Source: Dermatemys mawii
Taxonomy: Eukaryota; Chordata; Testudines; Dermatemydidae
Assembly: GCA_007922305.1 (NCBI GenBank)
Contig: ML677335.1
Coordinates: 19,626,246-19,690,245 of the forward strand
DNA length: 64,000 nt
Direction: 5' to 3'
Numbering within the stretch: the first letter of the stretch is position 1; every line of letters begins with the position of its first letter. The notes beneath the pieces are model-generated. The model was given only the letters and a program-made list of their open reading frames with translations. It was not told the origin of the DNA and searched no databases. The position numbers and the translations under genes were made by a program. Shown here one piece after another: positions 1 through 12,767 of the stretch.

Positions 1-1058
1 CTAAACAAATATTTCCGTTTACTACTGAATAACAAAGTTTGAATATTGCACTCCATTAATTATTTTATTTATTGAACATCATCAGTATATTTAATACTGT
101 ACAAAACAGAGGAAGGAAGTCTCAAAAATGTGTTTTTCCTTTTTTAGAAAGTATTTTAGAATGGTAGGATCAGATAAAAGAAGAAAATATCTCACTGCTA
201 AGTGACAAGTTAGGTCCATGGTGCAAAGATTTACATGTGTACTTAACTTTATGCACTGTAAGAAGTTCCATTAACTTCTATAGGACTACTCAAAGTGCAT
301 AAAGGTAACCATGTGCACAAACTTACAGACCTGAAAATATGATAAGAGTATTTTCTACTTACTTACAGAGTTTTTGCTTTTAAGATTTAGAAAGAAAAGA
401 GAAGAGTTATGCACAGGTGAAAAGGGTAAGGTAAAAAAGGTAGTACTTGAATCAACAGCTTTGGCAGAATAGAAAGACAGCACTTTTTACTGCAGATTAC
501 CAAGTGCTCCAGAAAGGTTTATTATGGGAGTACAGCATATATTGCTGAAGAGATTAACAGCAAAATTATCGGTAATGTTTGCCTCTGTTAAACGGCACTG
601 TACAGACCCATGCACAGTTGTAATCTATAGGCTTTATTGTAATGGAAATTATGTTTCTCCAAAAGTTAAAACCTATTGCAGAACCAGAATCTTGCAGGAG
701 CACTGGGCTCCATTATGGAAATTCTACCCTTTTACAAGCCTTGCCAGAGGGAGTGAAGGCTATCAACTCTGACAGTGTCTAAAGAAACTCAATGTGTGAG
801 CTAAAATCTACCCTGGTCATCTTTGTTATAGCATATTGAAAAAGCAATATCTTGTACTGAATAGGCATTTTCATCTATGTCAAAAAGAGAGGGAGAGAGA
901 ATAGCATGAACGCTGTATTCTACTTTATAGAAATATCCAGAAAATCAGTTACTCCCAACGCTGGTAACAAAACTACAAAAAACACCTAATGGAAAACAAG
1001 CGTACACAAGAGTTAAATGTTTAATTCACTGGAGATGGAGATAATATATGCAAAATAT

Positions 1059-1124
1059 TGCACACAAACCTGTGTGTGTATGTGTATATATATATACACA
1101 CATACACACACAGGTTTGTGTGCA
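1059..1124. repeat. Near-perfect palindrome
   Basis: The left half reads TGCACACAAACC then TG/AT-rich sequence to a TATATA centre. The right half is its reverse complement apart from a 2-bp GT difference, ending GGTTTGTGTGCA. Arms are about 32-34 bp with almost no spacer, so the DNA could extrude as a cruciform. Confidence 0.9.
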
Positions 1125-1945
1125 TATAAAATCTTTATAACATATTATATCAGTACTTGTTTTGTTTGTGGGTGAGTGAGTGTGTGTATTATATATATTG
1201 TGACAAAGCTCCAAGTTTGTACTTGTGGGTCCTGCGCTTCCTGGCAGATTTAGGAGCCTCAGAAACTCATCTAGGCCCCAGAGTGACCTCCCTTTCTCAG
1301 TATAATTGGCAAGAGTCACCGCCTAGTGAGTTACCTTCATCACAGGCCAGTATGGAAGATGGAAAAGTGGGGGGAGCCCGGGCCCGCCCTCTACTCCAGG
1401 CTCCTGCCCAGGGACCCTAATAGTATCAGTTAAGATGGCTGACCTTTTATCCACAAAACACAATACAATTCCCTGGGCTACTTCCCCATAGCAGTCCCCG
1501 CTTCTTCAAACTCCACTTCACCCTTACCTCAGGGCCTCCTTCCTTCTGGATGATATGTTGTCCACCACTCAGTCTCACCAACAGCACAACTTCCTCTTAC
1601 AGCTCCTGACACCCACAGCCACCTAACTGAGAGGTTTTTATTTGATTTCAGCCAGTCCCTGATTGGCTTCAGGTGTCCCAATCAGGCTAGCTGTTTCTAC
1701 TCCTTTCTAGAAGGTTCTTAATTGGCCCCAGGTGTCTTGATTGGCCTGGAATAGCCTTTGTTTGGCTATCCAGGGAACAGGGACCTGCACATCCTGAGAC
1801 TAATATACCGGCCTTCCAGCACTTTCTTATATCCTTCTGGTTTGACTCCGTCACAATACATAATATATACATATCTATACACACACACACACACTCACCC
1901 ACAAACAAAACAAGTACTGATATAATATGTTATAAAGATTTTATT
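1125..1945. repeat. Inverted repeat arms flanking a solo LTR
   Basis: The sequence from about 1125 to 1177 (starting ATAAAATCTTTATAAC, ending TTGTGGGTGAGTG) recurs as an exact reverse complement at about 1892-1944. The arms continue as TG/AC microsatellite and AT-rich DNA right up to the LTR on both sides. The LTR therefore occupies the centre of a former palindrome of roughly 160 bp. Confidence 0.85.
1199..1855 (-). mobile_element. Solo LTR of the Gmr1-type retrotransposon, reverse orientation
   Basis: On the minus strand it begins TGTGACGGAGTCAAACCAGA and ends GCTTTGTCACA, like the LTRs at 33426 and 38651. It is 657 bp against 660 bp for those copies. The 4-bp flanks are ATAT and ATAC, an imperfect target duplication. 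No internal sequence is present, so it is a product of LTR-LTR recombination. Open frames on either strand within it are fortuitous. Confidence 0.93.
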
Positions 1946-4595
1946 AGTTCGAAATGGCTGTAGTACTCAAGAGTGGCAAGACAACATATACCTTATACTG
2001 GTCATTTTAAACAAGTGGTGATAAAAACTTCACACAACAGTATCATGCATTGTATGTTGTAAATACTTCATATATACTTAATTTTAAGTATCTAAAATAT
2101 TTCTATTTATAGTATTCATAAATTGATTATTTACTGGATCTCTCTGTGAAAGGTGTGGGGTGCTCTTTAATCATTGTTAACACTGTATCTGTGTTTGCCA
2201 CTAGTATGGTATTTCAGTACCATATATGGAAATGGATATTTCATCCTAGAGGTGTGTCTGGAGAGCGAATACTGACAGAATATCAGAATCAGCCTTAAGG
2301 GCACTAGCCCAGGCTCCAGCGCAGTCCCAGACTCTTTACAACAGGAGAAGTCAGGGCATCCATACACATGAGAAAGAACCAGACCAGAAGAGAAACAGAT
2401 AGAGGCTCACAGGCACACAGGATAATGTATTTTCAACCCTCTCTGAGCAGAAACACACAGCTCAACCACTTGGGGACTGGATCTCTGGGTGGCAGCCCCC
2501 ATAACCCAACCATGTCAATAAAACAGACCTGACTGAGTTTGGCACCTGTTTCCCTTTGAACATAGAAACAGCACCTTCAAAACAAACTATTAGTTATTCA
2601 TTTACCCAACATATAAAGCACCTGGAGCAAAGAGTAAAAATAATAAAGACTTATGTTTTGAATATATGAATATTTCCTCTTACCAAACCCTTATATTTTC
2701 TTTGCATGCTTTGGTACATTTCATATAGTCTTACTACCTCCATCCCTGTGCTGTAAGAAGCAGACTGTCCTACCAGCAGCATGCTCCTCTGTCTCTGTGG
2801 GTCATCTTGCTTCCCTGAAAGTACCCAGTTATGCTCTGACCACTCACACTTAACCTCCTCCCTTTTCTAGGACTGGGGTCTTGTTCTAGTTTAGGATCCT
2901 TCTCTGATCCTAGTCTTAACCTTGGGAAGAGTACATCATTCTCAGCTGGAGGGGAGCCAAGTAAGGTATATCCCTCAATAAACAGCGCTGTCATTATTTC
3001 CTTAAGGAGTCTTATGTCATCTCCTGTGATTATTTTGCTTTTCCTGCTTGATTCCTTTAGAATCCTTTTGATATCAACCCATCACCCCCCTCTCTCATAC
3101 ATACACCATAATCATAAAAAATACAGATGTTTCCAATTTGTCACACAAGCCTTGTATAAAGGTCAAATTTATAAACCTAAGTCATTTTCTGTTTTAAAAA
3201 GAATGCCTAAAGTTAAGCTCCTACACCAATAAATAAATGTCTACAAATAGTAGCCTGATTTTCAGAAGTGCTGAACCTTCACCAGGTCTGGGTGTTCAGC
3301 AGATAACAACTGATAAGTTGCACTAGGCACAGGAGACAGAATGTTAGGTTTGAAGCTTAGACCGAGGAAAGAAAAGAAATGGAGGAAGCAAAGGGATTGA
3401 ATGCAGGATGTACAAGTATCCCTGAGGGAAAACAAGACCAAAGATATAAGATAGAATAGGAGAAAAATTATATTGCACATGGTAAATAAGGATGATGAGC
3501 TTGAACTTGGTGCAGCAATATACAGAAACCAACAGAGACAGAGCGATATGGACATATTGGTGGAAGAGGACTTTGATACAGATTTTTGGACAGACTGAAG
3601 GAGGAAGGGATAAGAGAAGCAGTGAGTCAGACAGCAGTGAGTCAGAGAAGCAGTCACACAACAGAAGATTACAGTAATCAAACTGAGATAACCAATGATT
3701 TCTGTAGTGGTTGCTGCAGAGGGGACAGTAAAAAGAGGGTGAATTTTGGAGGAATTAAATGGGAAGAAGCAAGGAAGGACTTAAAGAGCAACTAGCTATA
3801 TGCAGAAGGCGAAAGAAGAGCTTTTGCTATATCTTGAGATTTTATTGTAATTATTGTGATATTTGTTGTATTTTTCTTAAAACTCCATCAACTGGAAGGA
3901 ACAGACTGCATGAAAATCTCAGCGCTCATTTAAAAAAATAATAAAAAAAAGCAGGTTTGTAGAGCCCATGACTATGCAGGAAAGCTTAAAATCAAGAAAA
4001 AAGTGTACCATAATGTCTCAGAAACCAAAAGAGAATTAAAAAACCCCTTCATTAAAAAAAATCATGATTTTAAAGCCAGTATTATGACTTTTTTAGGGCT
4101 TGATTCATGCTATTAGAATACTTGGGTTTGGCAATAGTAAAAGAAGAGTCTACAATTTTATAAAATGCTTATGAAATACATGTTTATAAAATCATCAGTG
4201 GGGAAGAAATACCTATGATCTTGGTTCTCCTCTCATTTACACTAGAGTAACAGTAGTATAGTCAGGGGAGCTATCTTGGTATAAAGGTTATGTAAGTGAG
4301 GATAATCTGATTGTATACGCCACTGGTAGAGATTTATTATAATATATGTATTTCTAGATGAAGACAGACTGTACAAAAATTAATTTTCATTTACGATGCA
4401 TGTAAATGATGGGTCCTTTTTGACAGTCGTGAAAGTAGTATGAATGCTTCGAAGGTGTTTTCAATATTGATATGTGTGAATGTGCATTAGTATGTCGTGG
4501 TATTTCTAGGTATATAGAGAAACTAAGAATTCTTCAATAATAGTTTAAATTGTGTAATCATTTTTGATGTTGCTAATGAGCAATACTATTTATTT

Positions 4596-5018
4596 CAGGG
4601 ATGTACAAACTTATTGACCCTCTGAGCCACATACAACAGTCTTCAGAGATTTAAGAGCTGGGGAGCTCCTTCCAGGGCTTGGGGTTTCAGCTCTGCACAA
4701 GGTGCCTACTGGGGCTCGGGGCCTCAGCTCAGCGGGAGGTGCCTGTTAGGATTTAGGGCTTCAGCCCCACTCTTTCTGAAGCCCAGAGCCCTGGCAGATG
4801 TGCCCCATGGGGCTGAAGCCCTGAGACCCCCTTCCCTTGCTTGGCAGAAGCCCATAATCCACAACCCTGCTGCATGGCAAAGGTCCTGAATCTCCGCTCC
4901 TCCCCTCGCCGCCAAATCTGTTAGGCAGAGAATGGGGGAACACAGGAGGGTCTGTGAGCAGCACTTTGACAGTAAAAGAGCAGCATGTGGCTCACAAGCT
5001 ACAGTTTGGCCATCCCTC
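4596..5018. mobile_element. hAT-type MITE, GC-rich interior
   Basis: Left end CAGGGATGTACAAACTTATT; the right end reads as the reverse complement of GAGGGATGGCCAAACTGTAG. These are hAT-like termini of the CAGGGNTGNNCAAACT type. The interior is GC-rich with repeated GGGGCTTCAGC-like words. No intact 8-bp target duplication is visible, so the copy is old. No transposase is encoded. Confidence 0.75.
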
Positions 5019-6874
5019 ATATACTGGAAACCACCTGACCATATAATTTACTCATTTATCTTAAAGATAGGCTAGACTGAAAAAAAATGCATTAGGCAGG
5101 AGTAAGGTTATTCCTTAGCTACACATAATTTGGGTCAGTGGGTACTTGTCATCTCTAGTGAAATATGGTTCGATTCCTGAAAGTCGATGAATGTAAAAGT
5201 TAATGTATGAAAAATGTTTCCAAGTGTCAGGTTTTCAAATGTCAGGATACCAGATGCTGTGCAATCAGAAATCAAGTATTACAGTGATATACTTGGAGTT
5301 TAGTTCTGTAGATGTTAGCCTCTACCCTAGGGGAGGGTCAGCGAGTTTGATTTGAAAACACCCTTAAATTCTGGTCAAAGGCTTGTATTTGAGACTGAGA
5401 GGAGATTTGGGAGCAACACCCAAGTAAGAACCCAGGTTAAATCTGCAGTGAAAACATATCCCAAAGCAAGAGGACTTAAGAATCACACGGTTCTCCGAGA
5501 GAAAAATTATCTCCTAATAACTTTTAGTTCTAACTGGAAAATTAGATGAATTTTTATTTGAACACAGTAACTTGGATAATGGTCAGGGTGACCTAACTGT
5601 AACTCAACGTGTCATGGTGCAAATGTAACATTGTAACTCACTAGGCCACAAGAAAAAATGTAGGAAACTTGTAAAATGTTCAATTATCTAATTAGTAAAA
5701 AAAATAGCATATTCTCTCACTCCGTGGTTCAGCACTTCTAGTTTAAGTAATTTATAACACTAAAGTGAAATCTTACAATATCTGTGTGGGAGATGTACCT
5801 TTTGGTTTACAATGAGGGAAATCCCATGTTATGAGAAACAGCTGAAAGGAAGGACCAACAGATAATTCATTTCAATTATATGTTTGAAATACTGCTCTCT
5901 TAGCATATCAGCCTGCATTCTCTTTTATTTTACTAAATTTGCTGAATAATCCACTTCCACTCCTTTCCAGATGAAGGCTCTCAAATTCACCAGTGTATAT
6001 CATTATGTGTCTTGTGAAATTATTTAAAATGCCCAGTAGCAGTTTTAAAGCTGTACAGTAATGCATACTAGCAAAAGAAAAGGCATATTTAAGATCTAAA
6101 AAGGTTCCTTTTTGAAGACAAAAACAAAAATAAAGACCACTACTACTATTACTGTTTTATTTTTCCCCCATTAGAGACTCAAAATAGGGTCTACTTGTAT
6201 GTGCTTTATTATGTTCCAGTGGTAAGTATCTTCCCATTATAAGTTTGAATTTTAAAACTGCACCACCTCCACCCTTCTCTCTTCCCCAAAAGAACCCCAG
6301 TCACCCGATGGTTATAAAATCAAATTGCATAGGACCCCTGTGTTTCTGTGAACCCTATAATCTCTCAGTTCCCAGGATGGTGGAATCTCACAGAGGGGAG
6401 TACGTCCTTGGATTTTGTATGTTGTGGGGAGATGTTTGGCTGGGGATGATCAATCAGTGCTTTAGCTCTTTTTCCTACCAGGCTACAGAAGAATTGGGGG
6501 AAATTTGTTCCTATCTGTCCAAAAGGCAGAGGGAGAGTGTTAAATGGCACAATGTAAGTCTCCTACAATAAAGAAGGGGGCTATCCATGAACATCTTGAA
6601 CTGAATTCATCCTGGGCCAGAAGAGACCATGGACATTGAAGACAATCTGATGCCAGGGAGAAGTGGAAGGTTACAACCTTAAACACAACAAAATAAAGAG
6701 TAGGTGAACAATATCAAGATAACACCAAATTTCTCTGAGCAGAAAAATTCAAATTTGGCCTTTAAAAGGAAACACATCCTAGTTGCCATCCCCTGACAGT
6801 TTTTACACTACACTATGGAATTTTGTCAACCATTCCCCCTATCTGATACAGTTATGCTGGCAAAACACCCAGTG

Positions 6875-7018
6875 CAGGGGTGCTGGAACAATTTGTATAG
6901 TGGGGGGTGCTGAGAGCCATTAAACCAAACCATAAATCCTGTATATGATAGAAACCCCTTCCAGCCAGGAGGTGTGACAGCACACCTCCCCACAACACTT
7001 CTAGTTCCAGCACCTATG
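6875..7018. mobile_element. Short hAT-type MITE
   Basis: 144 bp with termini CAGGGGTGCTGGAAC and GTTCCAGCACCTATG (inverted). The 8-bp flanks ACCCAGTG and CTCCAATG match at five of eight positions, a decayed target duplication. Confidence 0.8.
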
Positions 7019-7565
7019 CTCCAATGTTATGCAGAAATCAAAGTGCTTTTGTGGGCCTACCTAATGTCATTCAGGAGGCAGTGTTAATTTGCCGACAAAA
7101 CTCACATCAGAATAAGCTACATCAGCAATAGGACACTCTGTCACTATATCTGTACCAGCAAAGCATTTGCAATGTAGACAAAGGCTTAGTTTGTGTTTGT
7201 GCCTGTGAATAAGAGCCTAGGATTATTATTATCTTCCCTAAATATTCCGCAGCAGATTGGAACACTCTGAGAGTGTGGATAAGCATCTTCCATATTTTCC
7301 TTCCTTGACTGCTTCCTTATTTTCACTGGATGAAGCAGAATATTCTTAATTTAATCTAAACAAACAACAATACAGTTAATAATCCAAAATAGAATAAAAT
7401 ACCAAAACTTCAAAAAAAATGTTGTTGAGTAGATCAATGATATCAAACCCTATCAACTATAACTTGAATCTTTTATTATGTTTCAGCTTTCCCACTTAGT
7501 CTTTCTCTGCCTGATCCTAATACAGTGACTGACTATGAAAGATAGCAAGATTAGCAGATACCAAC

Positions 7566-7674
7566 CAAGTAAGATGGAATAGAGGATGTGTGGTCGATCA
7601 GAAGGAGGCTGGATGTTTTTGTCCTGATCTATAGCTTCTATTGGTGGGGTAACATTGATGGGGTTCACTTGTAT
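7566..7674 (-). CDS. PCDH15: Protocadherin-15 exon (start of cadherin repeat EC3), partial gene
   Basis: Read on the minus strand, this 109-bp exon follows an acceptor TTTTCATTTCAG (AG at 7676-7675) and translates in phase 0 as [11 protein letters not shown], then [16 protein letters not shown] and ILYSILLG, ending in phase 1. The sequence matches what I know of protocadherin-15, the calcium-dependent adhesion protein of the hair-cell tip link that also acts in photoreceptors. AIDQD is the Ca-binding DxD motif of a cadherin repeat and ILYSIL a cadherin core strand, so the piece starts EC3. It directly continues the exon at 54482-54312, 46.6 kb upstream. The donor forced by the phase is GTTGGT (7565-7560), which lacks the usual purine at +3 and is weak. 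The exon is shorter than the open frame around it, which reads on into intron. Family assignment is very likely; exon number is not determined. Confidence 0.93.
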
Positions 7675-8396
7675 CTGAAATGAAAATTAGGAAAATTAGA
7701 GCTATAAATTACAAAGTCTGTTTGCAGGTCTTCAGATTTAGTATAAAAACATTTTGCTACAGTGGACATTTACTTGAATGCCAAAGAAATAATATACGTG
7801 CATGTAAATATATAAGGCAATAACACAGACATCTTTTGTGAAATGTAAAATTAACCATGCAAAACTAAAAACTGCAAGGGGGAAAATTTGGAACACAGGA
7901 CATAGGTCTCTATTGTATCTTTCTTTAAAGAAACCATATTATCTTAAAAATAATATATCCTCATAAAGTCCCCAATCCTGCAAATATGTACAATTTAACT
8001 TTATTATTGTGAGTAGTCCCACTGGTTTGGGATTACTCACAGTAATCAAGTTAAGCACATGTATAAGTGTTTGCAGGACCAAAGTAAAAAACAATACCTT
8101 CACCAATATAATGTCAGATATTAATTAGCTTCTAAATTATTGCTGTTTATTTATATTCTATTTTATTAATGTATTTTGGGAATACATTGGGAATACATTA
8201 ATACTTCAGAATATTGAGGCAATTAATACAAACTCATTTTGTGAATCATTATGAATTTAAATGCCAACAATATGAATAATATATGTGCCACAAACAAAAT
8301 TCAAACCAATGCTTAGGTACCATGATGGTGCATTTGAAATAATTTAGGTATTTCAGATATTCCATTGTAATAAAGTAGTTTATATTATTCAGACAC

Positions 8397-8600
8397 ACAG
8401 TGGCCTAGTGAACTGACCACAGGAGTGGAATGCACGCACTCCTGAGTTTCACTTCTAGGTCTGACGATGTGTTATTCAACCTTCTTTGACTGTTTCCTCA
8501 TCTGTAAAATGTGAACAGTAATATTTAGTTATACCAGAGAATTATTGTCAAGATTAGCTAAAGACTTCAGTGCTTAAAATGGCAAAAACATAATACAACA
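8397..8600 (+). repeat. MIR-type SINE
   Basis: Contains a CAGTGGCCTAGTGAACTGA-like start, an ACTCCTGAGTTTCACTTCTA block and the characteristic TTTCCTCATCTGTAAAATG core, followed by a diverged tail. This matches the old CORE-SINE family MIR as I know it. It is well decayed and inactive. Confidence 0.8.
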
Positions 8601-9190
8601 AAAATCTAGCTGGGTCATTGAGGGAGCACTTTAAGCACCTGTTCCATCACATGAGCTACTTCTTTAAGCTTCCTGGATACCACAATCAGCTTCAAAACTG
8701 AAACTCTAGAGACAACCACATACAAGAAACCCACGGATCACACACGTACATTCATAGATCCCATGCACCCCAAACATACCAAGAAATCTTATCTACAGCA
8801 ATGCACTCAAATAGCACAGAATATGTTCCAAGGAGAAAGTACGGGGTATATACCTTAACACATTTGAAATCACCTTTACCAAACAAGGACACCACATCAC
8901 CTGTGGGAGAACACTTTTCACAAAGTGATCACTCTGTATCTGACCTCTCAGTCCTCATTCTCAAAGGAAACCCTGCACAACACTCTCAAAAGACAAGAAT
9001 GGGAGCTTAAATACATTAATTCGCTAGGCATCAAAAACCATGTACTGAACAGAGATATTGGATTTATACCTGGCTGTAACAACCTATAACCCATTATCCC
9101 TATATTTTTGTCCTTTGCCTGCAGAGGTGTTAACAGGCCATTATCTCTTGAATGGTCACTTAAAATATGTGCTAACTACTTATGCTAAAC
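8600..9190 (+). mobile_element. Decayed Penelope-like element fragment
   Basis: One frame (8801-9010) contains SPVGEHFSQSDHSVSDLSV, which resembles the C-terminal part of GIY-YIG endonuclease regions in Penelope-like elements (PVxxHF...H..D). The segment from CACTTTTCACAAAGTGATCA to TGCTAACTACTTATGCTAAA is shared with a second copy at 26220-26500. Stop codons and indels break the frame. I infer the Penelope-like identity from these motifs; a LINE origin is the alternative. Confidence 0.55.
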
Positions 9191-9195
9191 AATCT

Positions 9196-9660
9196 TTTCC
9201 ACCATGCATAGACTCACAGACTTTAAGATCAGAAGGGACCATTGCGATCACATAGCATAGGACCTGAAAGTTGAAGGCCACAGAACCTCACCAACTCATT
9301 CCTGTAACAGACCCCTAACCTCTGGCTGAGTTACTGAAGACCTCAAATCATGGCTTAAAGACTTCCAGTTACAGAGAATTCACCATTTGCACTAGTTTAA
9401 ACCTGCAAGTGACCCATACCACATGATGTAGAGAAAGGCAGAAAACCTCAAGAATCTTTGGCAATCTGACACACAGGAAAATTCCTTCCCAACCCCAAAT
9501 ATGGTGATTGCTTATATTCTGAGCACGTGGGCAAGACCTATCTCCAGACATCTGAGAAAGAATTTTCTGTAGTAACTTAGAGCCCTCCCCATCTATTGTT
9601 CTATCACCAGCCATTAAAGATATTTGCTCCTATCTGCAGATCAGATATAGGCTGCTAGCA
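9196..9660 (-). mobile_element. CR1-type LINE 3' end, antisense
   Basis: Begins ATAGACTCACAGACTTTAAG followed by ATCAGAAGGGACCATTGCGA and continues through AAAATTCCTTCCCAACCCCA. This is the reverse complement of a CR1 3' tail family that I recognise as abundant in turtles. It is diverged and non-coding. Confidence 0.75.
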
Positions 9661-11550
9661 GTTGCATTTTACTGTGATACCTTTCACCAACTTGAAGAGC
9701 AGGACAGCACTCAACTACCTAAACTACAAGACCATTCTTCTCCTGCAATCCCCTGCCTCATTCACTACACATCTTCTATCTTTTGCAACATATGAAGCAG
9801 GGTATCCTACAGACAACAGCCACATTAACTACTCATCCCAGACTCATGCTGTGAACTCAGTGAGGCAGGGTCCTGGGTGAAAAATGTGATCATGTAACCG
9901 AAGACTATACAATAATGCCCACACACACAAAGGTTATTAAGAAACCTTAATTCTGGCAATTCCTAATTTCTGGGTGCATGACTTCTCAACTTTGATGCTA
10001 TTTTAATGTAGCTTTTTGTCTGAATATACACTGGTTGGTTTTAGGGGAACAATACTGGGGTGGTTGGGTGGGAAGTGAATATGTTCGGAAATTCTGGTAT
10101 GATGCACAAAGTCAAAACACTGAGGGCAATATGCACAGTACAAGGGAGTTTTTAAACCAAGTATGATGCTGTTTTTAACATTGTTATTGCTGTTGGAGAG
10201 AGAAACTATTTTGTATTACTTTAGATTTTTTCCCATATTTTATACACATAAGGTCTTTAGTGCATAAAGTCTTCCTCATGCAGGTTAGTAAGTTAGTGTT
10301 GAGTTCTCACGGTGCATTACCTGTGCATACTACATTTGTGTTGGTTAGAATGACATCTTATTTTAGATAATTAACATTATTTTAATAGAAATCATTGGCC
10401 TGTATTTACATAATCTCTAATTTTCTTCATTTATGCAGCATCTATTCTTTGCTCTAATAATTTATATAACCCCAAAGCATTATGATTCAAATAATCTAGT
10501 ATTCCAAGAAAGTTTTACAAGGTCCTGCCAAACTGTAAACAACTTCTGAAACATTCAGGGTCACAGTCTGAAAAAACTATTTGAAGTTTTTTGTGTTTTG
10601 ATTGTTGAAATTCAGTTCTTAAAAAAAATACATTGCTTTCACATAAAGAAACCCTTTTAATCAATTATCTTCCCAAAGGTCATCCTTTCAAGGGAAGTTC
10701 TAATTGTTTGCCAGCTACAAGAACAGATACTGGGAATCTTTCCCTGTGCTGTTTTCCAATATACAGAATTTTCATACAAACTCATTGAATGCACAACCTT
10801 AAAGAAAACAAGCACACTCAGTAAAGGCTATGTTGTCTCTATCAGTGTTAAAAAAATTACACTTAATTCCCTAGACAAAAAAGGGTATGTATCCTTAAAA
10901 AAAAAATGGAAAGGAAAGCTGGCCTATTTCTTTCAAGCTCTGCTGTATTATGTAATATTTAAGTGAAATGTGGGTTTCCTTACAATTCTTATTGTGAATG
11001 AAGAGGAGAGTTAACAAGTCACAAAATGATGGACATTAGTTTTATGTCCTCTGTTTACTATGCATGCAGTCTAGCTGGCTGAGACAGTGCTTTATTAAAA
11101 GTTATACTATACAATACAAATTTGCAATATATGGCTACTTGCTTGCAGAGAACAAGTTTCTTTCAGGGCTACTGTATGAAAAAATAAATCAAGAGAAAGT
11201 ACAACAAAAGACAGAGGAATAGAATGTCCCTGCCCCTTGTGCAGTTAGCAGTAACAAGAAACACAAAGACTGGTCCATCCTTGAACCCATGAGGGCTTTC
11301 ATCATCCCAAAGGAGTGAGCAAGGAAAGAGTAGGCTGAGCTCATCCTAAGAGAAGGCTTCCACACTTCCCTGTGTGCACAAGAGAATCAGGAAGGGATTG
11401 AGCATCAAAGAGGTACAGAATCCTTCATAAACTCCTTCTGGGGTAATATGACTTCACATTCACACCATCCCCTAATGTTCCTTAATTTGACACTTTAGCT
11501 TATAGCTATAGTGGTAGTTAAATTCACAAGGTTAAGAGTTTTAGTTAACC

Positions 11551-11601
11551 CCTCTCTCTCTCTCAAACACACACACACACGCACACACACACACACACGC
11601 A
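11551..11601. repeat. CT then AC dinucleotide microsatellite
   Basis: A short (CT)n run passes directly into an interrupted (AC)n run with two GC interruptions. Confidence 0.95.
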
Positions 11602-12018
11602 CTTACTTTATTTAAACCTAATCTAATCCCTCAAATCTACATAATCGGGTTGGAAGTCAAACAAAAATGGGCATTTCTGCAAGATTTTTGCTAGTTTGTG
11701 TTTTCAGATCAGCTGTAGATATTAGAAGAAAAGCCACCTAGACAATGGGCCAGATGCTGGCCCATTGCTCTGTCCCCTTTGTGCTTCTCCTGCACTGCAA
11801 GGTCAGACTGTCCAAACATGTCCATTTGGGGATTCCCCTGATGCAGGTGCACAACAAGGTAAAATGGGTGCAGCGTTCTTTAGCAATCCCTGGGCAAGAG
11901 AAAGAAGGGAAAAGATACATGCGTAGATTAGAAGGCAGGCAGATGAGGAAGACAGGATAAACTGGCAGCATGAAAATATTTTAGCATTTTGGGTTCTCAT
12001 CCCAGCTAGATTATGGAA

Positions 12019-12039
12019 TGTGTGTATGTATGTATATAT

Positions 12040-12075
<36 letters not shown>

Positions 12076-12077
12076 GT
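12019..12077. repeat. Palindromic TG/TA/CA microsatellite
   Basis: TGTGTGTATG, then a TATATA centre, then (CA)n ending TATATG; the TG and CA halves are complementary and could fold back. Confidence 0.9.
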
Positions 12078-12439
12078 AATGGATGGCAAAGTTAACCTAT
12101 TTTTTTCAAACTTAAAGCAATATTTACTTTTTGACTGACACACCGCTAATTGAATACAATATTCAACATTTGAAAGGTACTGCATGTGTGAAACTCACAG
12201 TCAGCAAATTTAGCATCATTGAACATAATTAAAAAGCCATAATAAAGGTAAAATTACTTATTCATGATGAAGTTCATATTTCCTAAGGATTTTATAATTG
12301 GAGTGTGTATAGGTGTCATGTGTGTGTCGGGCTTTTTTTTTTAAAAAAAACTTTGCACTAAAACACTCAACATGCACCTGGAGACTAGATTTGTCATCAT
12401 GAAGACAAACTGGAATTAAGGCATACATTTTTAATGGTA

Positions 12440-12660
12440 AGAGTAATTAACCTTTAACGCAGTTTACCAAGAGTCATGGTAGATTCTACATCTCTGACCA
12501 TTTTAAAATCATGACTGGATGTTTTTATAAATAATATTCTCCAGAAATTATTTTGGGGAAGTTCTATGGCCTGTGTTACATGGGAGGTCAGTAGATAATC
12601 ACAATTGCCCCTTCTAGTCTTAGAGTCTATAAATCTCTTACTTAAAATATGATAATCCAT
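12440..12660 (+). mobile_element. CR1 LINE 3' end fragment
   Basis: Contains TTTACCAAGAGTCATGGTAG, the ATTATTTTGGGGAAGTTCTA block and GGCCTGTGTTACATGGGAGG, the typical tail of turtle CR1 elements. The same blocks occur at 32270-32450. Confidence 0.8.
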
Positions 12661-12767
12661 TAAAAATCCCTAATTTAAAAAGTAAAGCTTATTTGATTGA
12701 AAACTGAAAGTAAAACCAAGCTACTTGTTCTTTTTTATTGTAGTCATCATGATTTAGTTTATGTAAA

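Larger units (their letters stand above)
1..7565 (-). other. PCDH15 intron, downstream part
   Basis: Intron following the 7674-7566 exon, running off the left edge. It holds a palindrome and a solo LTR (1059-1945) and two hAT-type MITEs (4596-5018, 6875-7018). Positions 1-1020, 1950-4590, 5020-6870 and 7020-7560 show no exon, RNA gene or repeat that I recognise; their short open frames lack splice context and family resemblance. Confidence 0.8.

Noticed and set aside
1157..1420. 87-codon frame and similar ones at 33810-34181, 38816-39316 and 41502-41750
   Set aside because: All are translations of the Gmr1-type LTR family, recurring only because the LTR repeats.
3262..3681. 139-codon minus-strand frame, serine/leucine-rich
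   Set aside because: Low-complexity translation of AG-rich DNA, overlapped by frames on both strands, no splice context.
11551..11601. CRISPR-like or tandem array
   Set aside because: Simple dinucleotide microsatellite; no spaced repeats anywhere in the window, and the genome is vertebrate.
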